NCBI GenBank assembly: GCA_013339895.1
Contig: JABACO010000003.1
Location: 6,504,229 to 6,568,228 of the forward strand
Direction: 5' to 3'
DNA: 64,000 nucleotides
Origin: Ephydatia muelleri
Lineage: Eukaryota; Porifera; Demospongiae; Spongillida; Spongillidae
Part shown: positions 21,600-34,301 of the stretch, one piece after another
Numbering within the stretch: position 1 is the stretch's first letter
Layout: every line of letters begins with the position of its first letter
The notes under the pieces: generated by a model
Databases searched by the model: none
Told to the model about the DNA's origin: nothing
What the model saw: only the letters and a program-made list of their open reading frames with translations
Translations under genes and position numbers: made by a program

Positions 21600-21985
21600 C
21601 ACCTGCCCATGTGTTATCATGGAGAGGGTGGTATATGTGCAAAGGCAATAGAAGATATGTTTTGTCGTTTGAATGTAGTACATTAGACAGAGATTGGTGG
21701 CATATGATGAAGGTGTGAAACATGTGAGGTTTGCCACGTTGTTGGGATATACATGAACCTTGGAAGCAATGAGACTGCAGTCTAGGTCACAGCAACAATT
21801 GCCATTAAATCTTACATCATATCTTGCAGTGCATCAAAGTGTTGTTATGATATGTTGCATGGTTGTTGTGCACAATAGATGCTACGCCAATGTGTTGTCA
21901 TGGGGAGGGTGTGGAATAGGACAGGTATATGTGTGTAAGGCAATATGAAAGAATAGAAACTTCCCGTTGTTCTTAATAAAAACAT
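21600..21985. other. Relic of the recombinase-fragment tail plus repeat
   Basis: Starts with ACACCTGCCCATGTG and GTAGTACATTAGACAGAG, the non-coding tail that normally follows the recombinase fragments; the fragment itself is absent. It continues into the same repeat as 18.24 kb. Confidence 0.5.
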
Positions 21986-22109
21986 GTGTAAAATGTTACT
22001 TTAGCACAAGAACTGTTCAAAAACATCTGTACAATAAAGTAAAGCACAAGTTTAGGCTCAACTTCATCATGAAATTCAAATTAAAAGCTCAAATCATATC
22101 TTGAATGAT

Positions 22110-23115
22110 TTATGTGTCCCATTCATCTTTTGGTAGTTCATAGTATGTTGACCTTGATACTGGTACACCTTCACTGAAAGTTTGGTACATGGATGCCGTC
22201 GTTTCAGCATTTGAGACAATTCCTCTGGATTGATGCCGAGCCATTCTTATGACGCACACTTGTCGAATGATGAGAATGATGAAACAAATCATTAGTGTGA
22301 GTGGAATTATAACTACCATTAGGACTGTTAAAGGAAAAGAATATTGTTTTTTTTTTATCCATCTATGCAGAATAACTAAGAAGGTGAATGCAAGTTCTAC
22401 TAAATATACAGTCAGTATCAATATTATTGTGGAACTATTTAAATCAGGCTTCCATGTGGTGCTTCATTTGTGAGAGCAATATGTATAGAAAGTATATACA
22501 AAAACTGCCACTATGTACAGCCACACAAGTAGAGCCCAAATATGCCACATCAGCAACCAGCTAATGGTAATGGATAAACTACTATCACCACAGCTGCTGG
22601 GGTCACGCAACCAGCACATATCACCTTGATTTCCATATTGCACACTGATGAAAGGCCAAGGTACAAAGACTATTGGTACCAAGAAGGACACAATCACATA
22701 AATCTTTTGAATGATCTTGTATCTTTTTAATTTTACTTCATTTACCGTAGGCACTTGGGCTTTGTCATTAAGATGAGTAGGTGTGTTCCCAAGCAGACCA
22801 TAATGACTAGTAGACTGATCAGAGTATACTCTCTGATTACTCCTAACACAGTGCAGCCAACAAAGTCATCGAAGAGTGCAAACCATTGAAAGCTTTCAGA
22901 GAACTCAAGTATACAGCTTATGGCCAAAACAAGATAAATATTTCCTCCATTGAGTCAGTCTGATGTCTGTCCTTGTGACGGCAGTAGTAACATCGATTGA
23001 GAACCAATGCTATCAATCCAATGACAAACGAGAGAAATGATAGACTTGCGTACGTAATAGTCCTCATCCTCAATAGAGTTTCGGATACTGTGCATTCACT
23101 TCCATTGCCAGCCAT
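22110..23115 (-). pseudogene. Seven-transmembrane receptor copy 3, multiply broken
   Basis: Starts MAGNGSECTVSE. A 1-base deletion near 22,930 (in TM2) and a 4-base deletion near 22,747 (in the loop before TM4) break the frame. A TGA replaces an Arg codon (CGA to TGA, a CpG change) after YCSHK near 22,467. The C-terminal piece through DEWDT is otherwise conserved. Confidence 0.85.
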
Positions 23116-23594
23116 TCCTATAGGAAAATGACATTATTTGCACACACACATATACATGTTAGAAATGTTGGCAAAAGCACTTCTTATCAAAGACTGGACC
23201 CCTAAGTCCTCTTATGTACTTCAGCAAAACGTGTTGTGCTTTGCTACATTAATATTACAATTCTTAATTAATTGTGATGACAGGTTGATATACATGTATA
23301 TAGGTGATTAATTAATTGATGAAGCTTTAATGGTATTTACCACACTTTTTACTGCTTATTTATTTATGTCTCTCTCACACTGAATTGTGCATGGATGCTC
23401 ATATTGTCGAGTTTATAAATAGTTTCTTCCCTGCCTGTTTCCCATTTGAGCTCAAAGTAAATCCTCTACTGAAATTATGCCGAATCCATGTATATCTGCT
23501 TATAGATACATATTACTGTGTATATCTGCTGATAGATGCATTATACTTCACTATTACTGCAAGAAGAAAATGTTTAACATGTAATTTTAAGTTT

Positions 23595-23925
23595 CAGAGA
23601 CGGATTTAGAGCCCCCAATTAATGTCTCATTAATTATTCATAATGTAGAGGTACCATGTAACTATGCTATTTTATGTCAACTATGCAATTTCAGTCCAAT
23701 GATGATTGATCATTGGAAAAGACACAAGAGAAAAGGCAAATTGATTGGTTCAAACGTAAGACGGTTTGAAAAACTTTGTTATTTGTTGTTCAAAAAATAG
23801 TTTACATATTCATTAAAGGGAATCGCAGCTAAACTTCGAAAGAGATATTAGACATCTATGAAGCTTACCAGAGAAATGAGGAAATAATTGTTTGTCTGCG
23901 CTATAAGCTACAGACCATATGGGTG
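23595..23925 (+). mobile_element. hAT element copy 4, truncated
   Basis: Left end CAGAGACGGATTTAGAGC and shared interior as far as CTACAGACCATATGGGTGA. There the sequence turns into the tandem repeat of the next block. Confidence 0.6.
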
Positions 23926-25800
23926 ACTATTCAAAGCATTTTAGTCTCCATACGAGTAACTATTCCTGAATTTCTAAGCTTTTTTATTGTTCAACTGTTT
24001 ATGCATTGTATGGGAGACTATTCTTGAAATTTCAAAGCATTGTATGTGACACAAATTCATTTGAAATTTCAATACAGTTTTTAGTATTTATTTCGGATGG
24101 GAAACTTTCATTATTCAGATTATAATTTTGGACATTATATGGGTAACTATTCTTGAATTGCAAAGCATTTTACTCTACAACTATGGGAAAAGATTGTATG
24201 TGACACAAATCCATTTGAAATTTCAATGCATTAGTATTTATTTTGGATGGGAAACTTTCATTATTCAGATTATAATTTTGGACACTATATGGGTAACTTA
24301 TTCTTGAATTGCAAAGCATTTTACTCTACAACTGACACAAATCCATTTGAAATTTCAATACATTAGTCGGATGGGAAACTTTCATTATTCAGATTATAAT
24401 TTTGGACACTATATGGGTAACTATTCTTGAATTGCAAAGCATTTTACTCTACAACTATGGGAAAGATTATTCTTGAAATTTCAAAGCATCATATGGGTAA
24501 ATTTTCAAAGCATTTTAGTACTCATGTGGATAAATATCAAAGCACTTTACAGTTCTGTGATGTGCGAATAACCTATACAAATCTATTCTATATTTTTCTT
24601 TTGCAATTTCAAATACATTAGTATTTGAAAGTGTCTTATTATTGAAATTTCAAAGCATTTAAGTCCCCATATAGGTGACGATTCTAGAAATTTTAAAAAA
24701 TTTTAGTCCCTATATGGGTGACTATTATCGAATTTTATAAAGGGAGACTATTCAATGCATCATATGCAAAGACTATTCAAATCTCAGAGCATTATGATGA
24801 ATAACTAGTACAAATCTGTTTGAAATTGCAATAGAGTAGTAGTCGGATAGCATATTTCATTATTCTTGAAATTTCAAAGCATTTTAGTCCTCTCTATACT
24901 TGAGTAGTAGTCATACATTGTTCTATTATAGAATTTCAAAGCATTGTATTGTACAAGCATCATATGGGGGAAGACTTCTTGAAATGTCAGTGCATAATAT
25001 GTGAGACTATTCTTGAAATTTCAGAGCATCATAAGGGTGACTTGACTATTCTTAAATTTCCAAGCATTTTAGTCCTAGTATCAAAACAATTTTAATGTAT
25101 TTGTCATTGTTGTTAATTTCACAGAACTATTTTTGTCCACCAAGTGTATGTGTTTAATTGTCGTTTATCATGAACCATGATCTTATACTTGAAATTTCAA
25201 AGCATTTTAGTCCCCATACAGGTCACTATTCTTGAATTTCAAATCATTTTAGTCTCCATACAGGTGACTGACTATTCCTCTGACAGCATTTTAGTCCTCA
25301 TACACGTCGACCAACCACCCTTGATAGTCAAAGCATTTTAGTCTCCACACAGGTGATTCTTGAGTAGTTGTTGGATATTATTCAATCCATTCAGGTGGCT
25401 ATTCTTCAGTATAGTAGTCTTAGTCCTCATGTTAAAACATTTTACGGTGCTATAATGGACGAATAACCTGTACTAATCTATTCTGTATTTGCTTGAAACT
25501 TCAATACATTTACATGAATATAGTAGTCGGATGGGAAACTTTCATTATCCTTGAAATTTCAAATCATTTTATTGCATGAATATCACAGCATTTCACAGTA
25601 CTATGTTGTATGAATAACCTGTACATATCTATTCTAGAAATGTATTTGCTTGACATTTATAGTAGTCACTTGAATTATTCTTGAAATGTCAATGCATCTA
25701 AGTGCCCATTCAGGAAACTATTTCAAAGCATTTTACTCCTCATACAGGTGACTCTAATTCAAAGCATTTTATCCTCTTACAGGTAGATTTCAAAGCATGG
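23926..25800. repeat. Degenerate AT-rich tandem repeat array, about 1.9 kb
   Basis: Dozens of diverged units built around TTGAAATTTCAAAGCATTTTAGTC and CATATGGGTGACTA, spaced about 40-50 bases. At 24.05-24.47 kb a larger block of about 130-150 bases (containing GGATGGGAAACTTTCATTAT) is itself repeated three times. No coding potential. Confidence 0.8.
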
Positions 25801-27150
25801 CAATTGCTTTTGTGGTTCAGCATGATTAATATATTATCCTTCGGCATTTCAAGATTGGATCCAGGAAACAAGGAAGTTTTATTCTGTAATCAATGATGAC
25901 CAAACTACATGTTCTTTTTGTTGAGATTTGTCAAATACACTTATACACTTATAATATGGATTAGAAAGTAACTATGGAGACACCAACCTTGAACAAAACC
26001 GACACCTATTTCACAAAATGTTCGAAATGGGAAATTCCACGATGAAATTGGAAGAGGTTCTAGTAGTTTAGGCTTGTTGATAGTGACAAGCGGAGGGGGA
26101 GGGGGAGGGGGGGCGTGTGGGGGTTACACTGAGCTGTGCAACATACACTGTGCAAATAGTTTGTTATACGATACTGTATACTTGGGACTTGATTCAAAGC
26201 ATACGCTGGGTCATGCAGTATATTTGGGATCGTTTCCGCGAAAAAGAACCTAACACATGCTTTTGATTTCAAACGTCTGAAACGTCCTCTACACATTGCG
26301 TCTTACGCAATGAAAATCGTGTAAGACTCTGAATTTTTAGTTAGCCATACATATCAACGCAAGTGTAACGCGTACTGGAAATGTTATAATGTATGCTCTA
26401 GGTCCCATTTCACGGAATCGATTCCATTTGAAGGTTTATAATACACAACAATTTTGTCACAAGCATCATTGAAACCTAATAAGTACCGATCCCGTTGCGA
26501 GACGCGCATGCACGACCAAAATGCTCGCAGCGCGAGTCAGCGAAGGATTCGGTGTTCACATCCTATCATCATGCTTCTTTACAGGTGCTGGCATGGACAT
26601 AAATAAATTTAACTTCTTTTATTGAGCAGAATTTAAGCGTCAGCAAAATCGGGGCCCATTAGTAAGCACTTCTTTGCACTGGTTGCTCGAAGCTACTACC
26701 ATCTATATTACCATTTCACCATAGCTACTTGTGAGTGCATGTGGGTGTATGTGCGCATGTGCGTGTATGTATAAGATATAGTTGCACATACAATGTTAGA
26801 ACGTACACACAACGCATAACAAGGTGTCAGTTGAATGAAGTCATTTGCATGTTAGCAAACACATCTCCCTGGGCTATTGTGATGCATATGTCCAAATAGA
26901 GACCCAAGCATTGAAGAATGGAGAGGGGTGAGATTCATCGTAATGTTTTGAGCTCACCATTGCAGTAATTGTAATTTTACTATAGCATGCATATGACATA
27001 ATGAGCATTCCCAATTCATGAACCATGCACCTACTTGATCCCTACAGTGTGTTGAGTTAGGTATACAAACATATTGGAGCCACTAATTGTACTGAATGCA
27101 AAGGGACAGGTTTAGAGTGTCTTACTTACAGCCAAGCGTACTAATTGATA
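25801..27150. other. Unassigned spacer
   Basis: Contains a G-rich stretch at 26,090-26,125 and TG-rich bits near 26,730, but no supported gene or transposon. Confidence 0.4.
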
Positions 27151-27152
27151 CA

Positions 27153-27378
27153 CTCCTCACTCACACACTCTCACACACTCACACTCACTCCCTCCCACAC
27201 TCCATCACCTCACACACACTCTCTCACACACTCCCTCACTCACACTTCACTCACACTTCTTTACTCACTCACACTCACCCCTTACAAATTCACACACACC
27301 ACTCACTCTGCACCCACCCACTCACCCAGGTCCCACTCACGCACTTACACACACACACACACACACACAACACACACA
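27153..27378. repeat. CACA/CTCA microsatellite
   Basis: Interrupted CACACTC/ACTCACAC tract ending a few bases before recombinase fragment E. Confidence 0.9.
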
Positions 27379-27384
27379 AACATA

Positions 27385-27490
27385 TGACATGGGGTCTATA
27401 TTATAGACAAGAAAAATACTCTTGCCTGGGAAAATTAAGTCCAAAAGGACCTAGCATTGTTTGGGATGCACAGTCTTCAAGGTGGTGCCA
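27385..27490 (+). pseudogene. Tyrosine recombinase fragment, copy E, truncated
   Basis: Keeps GCATTGTTTGGGATGCACAG and GGTGGTGCCA, then jumps by deletion to the downstream GGTATATGTGCAATGG tail. The rest of the recombinase box is missing. Confidence 0.65.
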
Positions 27491-27722
27491 TGGTATATGT
27501 GCAATGGCAATAGAAGGTATGTTATGTCGTTTGAATGTAGTACATTAGACAGAAACTATGCTCCCTCTAATTGTGATTGGTGGCATATGATAAAGGTGTG
27601 AAACATGTGAGGTTTGGCACAAAAACAGTTCAACAAAATCTGTACAATAAAGTAAAGTACAAGTTTAGGTTCAAGTTAATCATGAAATTCAAATTAAAAG
27701 CTCACATCATATCTTGAATGAT

Positions 27723-28728
27723 TTATGTGTCCCATTCATCTTTTGGTAGGTCATAGTATGTTGACCTTGATACTGGTACACCTTCACTGAAACTTTGGTA
27801 CGTGGCTACAGTCATGTCAGTATTTGAGACAATTTCTCCAGATTTGTGTTGTGCCATTCTTACGATGCACACTTGTCGAATGATTAGAATGATGAAAAAA
27901 TTCATTAGTGTGAGTGGAATTATAACTACCACTAGGACTGTTAAAGGAAAAGAATATTGTTTTTTGGTCCATCTATGCAGAAGAACTGAGGCAGCTGAAT
28001 GCAAGTTCTACTAAATATACAGTCAGTATTAATATTATTGTGATACTATTTAAATCTGGCTTCCTTGTGGTGCTTCGCTTGTGTGAGCAATATGTATAGA
28101 AGGTATATGCAAAAACTGCCACTATGTACAGCCACACAAGTAGAGCCCAACTATACCACATCAGCAAGCGGTTAATGACATTGGATAAACTCCTATCACC
28201 ACAGATGCTGGGGTCACGCAACCAGCACATATCACCTTGATTTCCATATTGCACACTGATGAAAGGCCAAGGTACAAAGATTATTGGTACCAAGAAGGAC
28301 ACAATCAAATAAACCTTTTGAATGATCTTGTATCTTTTTAATTTCACTTCATTTATGACCCGTAGGCACTTGGGTTTTGTCATTAAGATGAGTAGGTGTG
28401 TTCCCAAACAGACCATAATGACTAGTAGACTGATCATGGTATACTGTCTGATTGCCCCTAACACAGTGCAGCCAACAAAGTCATCGAAGAGTGCAAACCA
28501 TTGAAAGCTTTCAGAGAACTCAAATATACAGCTTATGACCAAACCAACGATAAATATTTCCTCCATTGAGTCAGTCTGTCTGTCCTTGTGACGGCAGTAG
28601 TAACATCGATTGAGAACCAATGCTATCAATCCAATGACAAAGGAGAGAAATGATAGACTGGCATACATAATAGTGATCATCCTCTTTTGAGTTTCGAACG
28701 TTGCACATTCGCTTCCATTGCCAGCCAT
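27723..28728 (-). pseudogene. Seven-transmembrane receptor copy 4, one frameshift
   Basis: 251 codons from MAGNGSE read through TM6, then a small insertion at about 27,990 (GCAGCTGAATGC) shifts the frame. The remaining TM7 and tail continue in another frame to DEWDT. No other lesion is evident, so loss is recent. Confidence 0.88.
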
Positions 28729-29192
28729 TCCTATAGGAAAATGACATTATTTGCACACACATATACATGTTAGAAATGCTGGCAAAAGCACTTCTAAACA
28801 AATACTGGACCCCTAAGTACTCTTATGTACTTCAGTGTTGTGCTTTGCTACATTAATTAATATTACAATTTATATTTAATTGTGATGACAGGTTGATATA
28901 CATGATGAATTAATTGATGAAGTTTTAATGGTATTTACTACACATTTTACTGCTTATTTATTTATGTCTCTCTCACACTAAATTGTGCATGGATGCACAT
29001 ATTGTCGAGTTTATAAATAGTTTCTTTCCTGTCTGTTTCCCATTTGAGCTCAAAGTAAATCCTCTACTGAAATTATGCCAAATCCATGTATATCTGCTTA
29101 TAGATACATATTACCGTGTATATCTGCTGATAGATGCATTATACTTCAATATTACTGCAAGAAGAAAATTTTTAACATGTAATTTTATGTTT

Positions 29193-31153
29193 CAGAGGCG
29201 GATTTAGAGCCCCCCAATAAGTCTCATTTATTATTCATAATCTAGAGGTACCGTATAACTATGGCATTTTATGCCAACTATGCAATTTCAGTCCAATGAT
29301 GATATGGTCATTGGAAAAGATACAAGAGAAAAGGCAAATGGATTGGTTTCAAACGTAAGACGGTTTGAAAAGTTTTGTTATTTGTTGTTCAAAATATAGT
29401 TTACATATTCATTAAAGGGAATTGCAGCTAAACTTTGAAAGAGATATTAGACATCTATGAAGCGTATCAGAGAATTGAGGAAACATTTGTTTGTCGAGAA
29501 CTATTCTTCATGCTGATGCCGACATGTTTCCTAATATAAGACTACTAATTGAAGTTTCCTGTAAGTAGTACAGAAGCAGAAAGGTCTTTCTCTGTACTGA
29601 GAAGAATAAAAACCCATTTACGTAATCTAATGGGAGAAGATTATCATTTCGTGCAGAACAATCTGGATGCATACTTCATTGCTACAAATGTTCCTGGCAG
29701 AAGTGCATTCAACCATGTTGAAAGAAGAATGGCTCCACTAAGCAAAGAACTGTCAGGTTTAATTTTGCCTCATGACAAGTATGGTAGCCATCTCAATGAT
29801 CAAGGGCTGACCATTGACACTAAGAAGAATTTTGCATTTGCTGGAAGCACCTTGGCTGAAATTTTAGTCCCAGACAGTTGTTGATAGCCATCCCATAGTT
29901 GCCGGGTAGTTATCTGAACTGAAGCCTGAACCTTTCCATCAAAAGACCTAATTTGGTTTGCAGCACACGTACGTACTAGTCAATATTTCACCCAAATTGT
30001 TAAGCGCAATAATACGAGTTGCTGCTCCAAGCCCAGAAGTTCTTACCTCACTTTTATGCCAGAAAGATTTCTTGCTCCTCCAATCCCTATTGTACAAACT
30101 CCAGAGAGAAATGTTCATGAAGAGAACCACCGTTTTCCATCTTTGTATCAAAGTCTCTAAATCTTGATGAAATACTTTCATGATTGACAAAGACTTTCAA
30201 AGTTCTTCCATACGATCTGTACTGCCCATCAGTTCACTCGCAATTGCTTCATCGGTCATGCAAGGTCTGCTCTCTATTTCGCATCAAAGGTGATGCTGCA
30301 GAAACATATGGTGGTCCATAAGAAAGCTCCAGTTGAAGCCACCAAGTGAGACAGGCCAATAAGAGTTGCTGCCAGGAGGCAGAGAGAATTGATGGCAATA
30401 ATTGCATACGAGGAGTACCGCCTGGAACAGGCAGACTGGATCGATGAAGATCTTCTTGATCTAGAAGGAATATTCTGGTATTCCCTGAAATAAGGACTGA
30501 AACGGCTATGCATGTCTACTTGTTGGAGGAGCACCTTCAGTGTCCGTGGCTAGAAGATGCTGGCGAAGATGCATGACCCGCATGCGATAACTGTTTCATT
30601 TCCAATTTGGTTGCACATTATCGGCACGAAACGTCTAATATGCACGTTAAAGCTTATTCGTGGGTGTGTGTGTGTGTGTGTGAGGGGGGGGGGGACAATG
30701 TGACGTAATTGAGAAGGGGGGGGGGAGGAATTATTGTGATGGTCTGTGATGGAGGGGAGGAGGGGGGGGGGGGCCAAAACAGTTAACTTGTGCGACGTAA
30801 TTTATGAACGGCCCCTAAGACTACTAATTGAAGTAGGCTGTATGTTTCTGGTAAGCAGTTCAGAAGCAGAAAGGTCTTTCTCTGTATTGAGAAGAATAAA
30901 GACCCATTTACGTAATCAAATGGGAGCAGATCGAATTAACGTCAATGAATCTCAATACTAACCTAGACATAGATCCAAAGGAAATGGTGGCCCGTTTTAT
31001 CAAAAAGAATCCCAAAAGTCTGTTCAGATTTTTGTCAGTATAACGACTAATTGTTGTGGCGTTGAATTTATGATTGTTGATTTGTGATTAATAAAACCTC
31101 CCCCCCCCCCCCCCCACATACACACACACACAAATTTTTCCTTGATCCGCCTG
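29193..31153 (+). mobile_element. hAT element copy 5 with captured foreign segment, 1961 bp
   Basis: Left end CAGAGGCGGATTTAGAGCC; right end slightly decayed (GATCCGCCTG). The hAT dimerisation motif PVSSTEAERSFSVLRRIKTH occurs at 29.55 kb and again (SSSEAERSFSVLRRIKTHLRN) at 30.85 kb, flanking about 1.2 kb of unrelated sequence. C-runs (31,098-31,114) lie near the right end. Confidence 0.7.
29640..30540 (+). pseudogene. Fragment of an unidentified transposon-type protein gene
   Basis: The frame continuing from the hAT motif reads FVQNNLDAYFIATNVPGRSA, VERRMAPLSKELSGLILPHD and FAGSTLAEI. This protein segment is repeated in many invertebrate genomes, as I recall, without a firm name. Further frames at 29.95-30.15 kb (YFTQIV, CC.KPRSS, RFLAPPIPIV) and at 30.36-30.49 kb (RQRELMAIIAYEEYR) fit a frameshifted continuation. 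The whole is a fossil lying inside hAT copy 5. Confidence 0.5.
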
Positions 31154-31276
31154 AGTTATGACGACGTATCACAGATACCTCAGCTCTACATATATCTCTC
31201 TTCTTTACCTGCGACGAACAACGCCATTCATTTGTCGACGGAACATTCTCTATATCTGCTTAACTCTTTCAATGGG

Positions 31277-32089
31277 CAACAGAGCAGTGTTGCCGCGAAA
31301 TAACCTTCATTTTTAATCGGATATATCGCGATATGAGCATTTAATCGCGATATAAATATCGCGATATATTAAATTATTCATGATCAATTATCGCTCGATT
31401 ATTCATTGTTGGGGTGAATAGTTATGCTACCACTAAGGATAACGTATCCCATAAACCTACTCTACTTGCTACCAACGCGTCCAGGACATAAAAGCCTGTC
31501 TTGGTTGAACCCTGTTGATAAGAAAAGAGTTATTTGTCAGTTGCATACTGAAATGATTAATTTTTCTGGTTGGAATCTTGCAGCAGATGAAGAGGAAGAT
31601 AATGATTCAGAGCCACCAGCAAAGAAACCAGCATTAATATCAGAGGAGGATGATTTTGATCTACTGTTTGGTCAGAAAGAAGATTCAGAGGCAGAGGGAC
31701 AGGTACAAAGTGATGATCATCTCCAGCATTTGCAAGATGAATTGGACCGATACCTTAAGGAAACTGAAATCAATTTCAGAAAAAGGTATTTTCCACTGCA
31801 AAGAATATCCTTCAGAAGAAAAGGTGGCGCGCATCTTATCTTAATTAAAGGGTGGGGAAATGTATCTTTCTCAGGCAAAATGCGAAACTGTCTTAACTTT
31901 AATTTCATGAGATACCTAAATGTATGCTTGTTCCTTGTTCGTTAGGTTTCCAAAATCCGTATATCTTTGTTAACGTCCGTATACGTTTATTTCGCGATAT
32001 GACTAAAGATTAATCGCGATATATCGCCTTTCGCGATATAAACATTTAATCGCGATATATCGCCTTTCGCGATATATACTGCAACAGAG
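31277..32089 (+). mobile_element. Nested hAT element, 797 bp, with 8-bp target duplication
   Basis: Element 31,285-32,081 runs from CAGTGTTGCC to ...ATATATACTG and is flanked by CAACAGAG at 31,277-31,284 and 32,082-32,089. Eight-base duplications and CAGTG ends are hAT hallmarks. Subterminal regions are full of TATCGCGATA palindromes (31,325-31,370 and 31,990-32,075), likely transposase-binding sites. Confidence 0.85.
31424..31945 (+). pseudogene. hAT (BED/ZBED-like) transposase remnant
   Basis: 173-codon frame with an acidic stretch (AADEEEDNDSEPPAKKPAL) and LQDELDRYLKETEI. This resembles the linker before the C-terminal dimerisation domain of ZBED-type hAT transposases. Catalytic and dimerisation segments are missing, so the nested element is non-autonomous. 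Confidence 0.5.
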
Positions 32090-32439
32090 CAATATTGCGC
32101 CGCAGGTGTTATACTAAAGCCACTCTATTTATCTAAACAGTTAACACTTTGCAGTCAACAACATATTGATCAGTTGTTTCCTGGTCATATAGTGTAAGTT
32201 ATTTGCTAACTATGTTTTCCTGCAACACGCAACACTTTTATTTTGCACAACATGCATGTTTACCGCAATAATTGGCTTTGCCCGCGAAAGAGTTGCTTCA
32301 GCTGCTTTTAGTCTGCCTTCCCCTAAGTACGCTGCTATCTCTTTATATCTTCCCGAATCCCCACACAAATCACGTAGTTACCGTCATTTCTCTCGCTGAC
32401 CTCAGCTGAGAACTTTCGGAACTGAATGTGGCGATGTAA

Positions 32440-32830
32440 AATTTTCCCATGCATGCGGTGTCATGCACATTACTGAGAAAGATATCCATAACGCGCATAA
32501 AAGAATTAGACTTGAGACTTCTGCTGCAAGATCCCGTCCCTCTCCTCTTCCCTTCCCCCTTTAAACTCCGCCCGTGCACACGATCGCGTACCGGGCGAAC
32601 GTGTCGATTATGTCATCTATATTGAACCACTTACTTGCCGTTACACACGCTCGCAGCATCAACAGCCACAAGGGACAAAGCACTTCATTATACACAGCCG
32701 GTAGTTTTTTCTTGTTTCAAAGCTGTACCCGATGGTGAATCAGGCTGTTTACCAGACCCTGGTAGAACTGGTGCAGAACCTTTGATTCATATTTGATGAA
32801 GTAACATTGATTCAAACTGTATTACCAGGA
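32440..32830 (+). pseudogene. Segment X, copy 3 (decayed)
   Basis: Leader TACCGGGCGAACGTGTC, then ATGTCATCTATATTGAACCA and a frame broken by a deletion after TTGCCGTTA. It is followed by X-like sequence up to TTGATGAAGTAACATTG. Confidence 0.5.
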
Positions 32831-32839
32831 GATTAACAA

Positions 32840-33320
32840 ACCTGGTTATCAGTCTGACTGGCTGCGTACAGTCTGAATCAACGCGGTATCCGATGAAGGC
32901 CGGAAAGCATTTACGTTTTTTTACCAGCCTTAAGTAGTTCAATTCGCAATACATTACGAAGTGAAACAAAACACGTTACAAACAATACAATACGCATCAC
33001 ACACAATACACACGTGTAGTGGAATATAAAAACATGCATCACATGAGTATGCAGAGGTGGATCAGGTCTTGTGGGAGGGGCATCAGTGGGTGTATAGTGA
33101 GTGCATGAACTGAGCACGCCTCACAAGTTGCGTGTATCATACTGCCTGTTACAAAAATATTTCCTTCTGCATGTGCACTTATGTTAAAGCTTAGGCAGTT
33201 TCATTTTGTCATTAATGTCAGCCAGTACCTACGCTACTGATTCAGCCTTTAGCCTTTACATGTACATCGTAAACAAATACACATTGTTTCAGATATTAGT
33301 AATACATTTTTTACAATACC
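32840..33320. other. Unit tail lacking most of Y
   Basis: Contains the CAATACATTACGAAG region and then jumps to GTGTAGTGGAATATAAAAAC, so the Y segment is deleted. It then matches 13.58-13.81 and 58.67-58.93 kb. Confidence 0.5.
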
Positions 33321-33439
33321 AGACGAGGGGGGTCAAAAAACAAAGGGCAAGACATACACCCCTCCCACCCCCACCCCCAACTTTGAAGAGCTCATTGAGA
33401 GTTTCGCAAATATTGGGGGACGTTGGTTGGTGTATGTCA

Positions 33440-33670
33440 GTGGGTAGTAGGGTGTGTAACCCGTTATCAGGTTATTCGGGTTATTCGGATATTCGCAAAT
33501 ACCTATCCGTTCGAATAGCAATTTAGGAAAATCGATTAGTAAATTTTATCTATTCGGAATAACCGGTTTATGTTTCTCCATTCGGAGGTACTTAGGTATT
33601 CGTCGCCAGCATCGACAATTCGCCCATTATTCGAATACCTTTTTATACCGATATCCGGATATGATTTTCA
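33440..33670. repeat. TTATTCGG-rich dyad repeat block
   Basis: Many copies of TTATTCGG and its complement CCGAATA within 230 bases, like hAT subterminal repeats. No partner end or duplication was found, so this is left as a fragment. Confidence 0.4.
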
Positions 33671-34156
33671 ATTGAGTATTTCATAATTAGAGTTATACAT
33701 ATAACATAAGTCACTGTTGTTTTTACTATTTATATATACATGCGACGACATCTGAAGCAATCAATAATTTGATAGGTATTGAGTAAATATAATACAAAAT
33801 ATTTAATGTGCATCAATTGGGGATACAAAATATGCAGCGTAATGCTTTTATCGTCGTTTTCAAGTAAGCAAAAGTTCATTAGTATATGCCACGAGTTGCC
33901 GTGTTTATATGTAGTAGCAATAAATTTATGTATCGATACTAGTATTGCATTGTTTTATTGTACAGTGGTACGAAGTGAACATATCTGAGTATTGCGCTAG
34001 CGAGTGAAATAGAATGACAGACCACTTCAAGTAAGTATACGCGCTCTGTTTGAGTATGTATAGGAATTAGTATGTTTTAGATTAGAGAGCAATACGCAAT
34101 CGTACTAATGGGAAATTTCATATGCATTTACATAGGCGGCGGAAGGTCAATAAACC

Positions 34157-34187
<31 letters not shown>

Positions 34188-34301
34188 GGAATAGTAGTGG
34201 CCGCGAATATAAAACTGGGATAATGAAGATTTTTACTATTAACTTTACCACTTAAATACACCTAATGTTAATGGCGACGATGACAGTAATTCAGCTATCG
34301 T

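Larger units (their letters stand above)
31264..32292. mobile_element. piggyBac-like (TTAA) non-autonomous element
   Basis: Begins CTCTTTCAATGGGC right after TTAA (31,260-31,263) and ends GCCCGCGAAAGAG at 32,292, so the ends are imperfect inverted repeats. Without it the flanks rejoin as in other units (CTGCTTAA next to TGCTTCAG). The right TTAA is decayed. Its own interior is short because 797 bp of its length is a nested hAT element. Confidence 0.6.
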
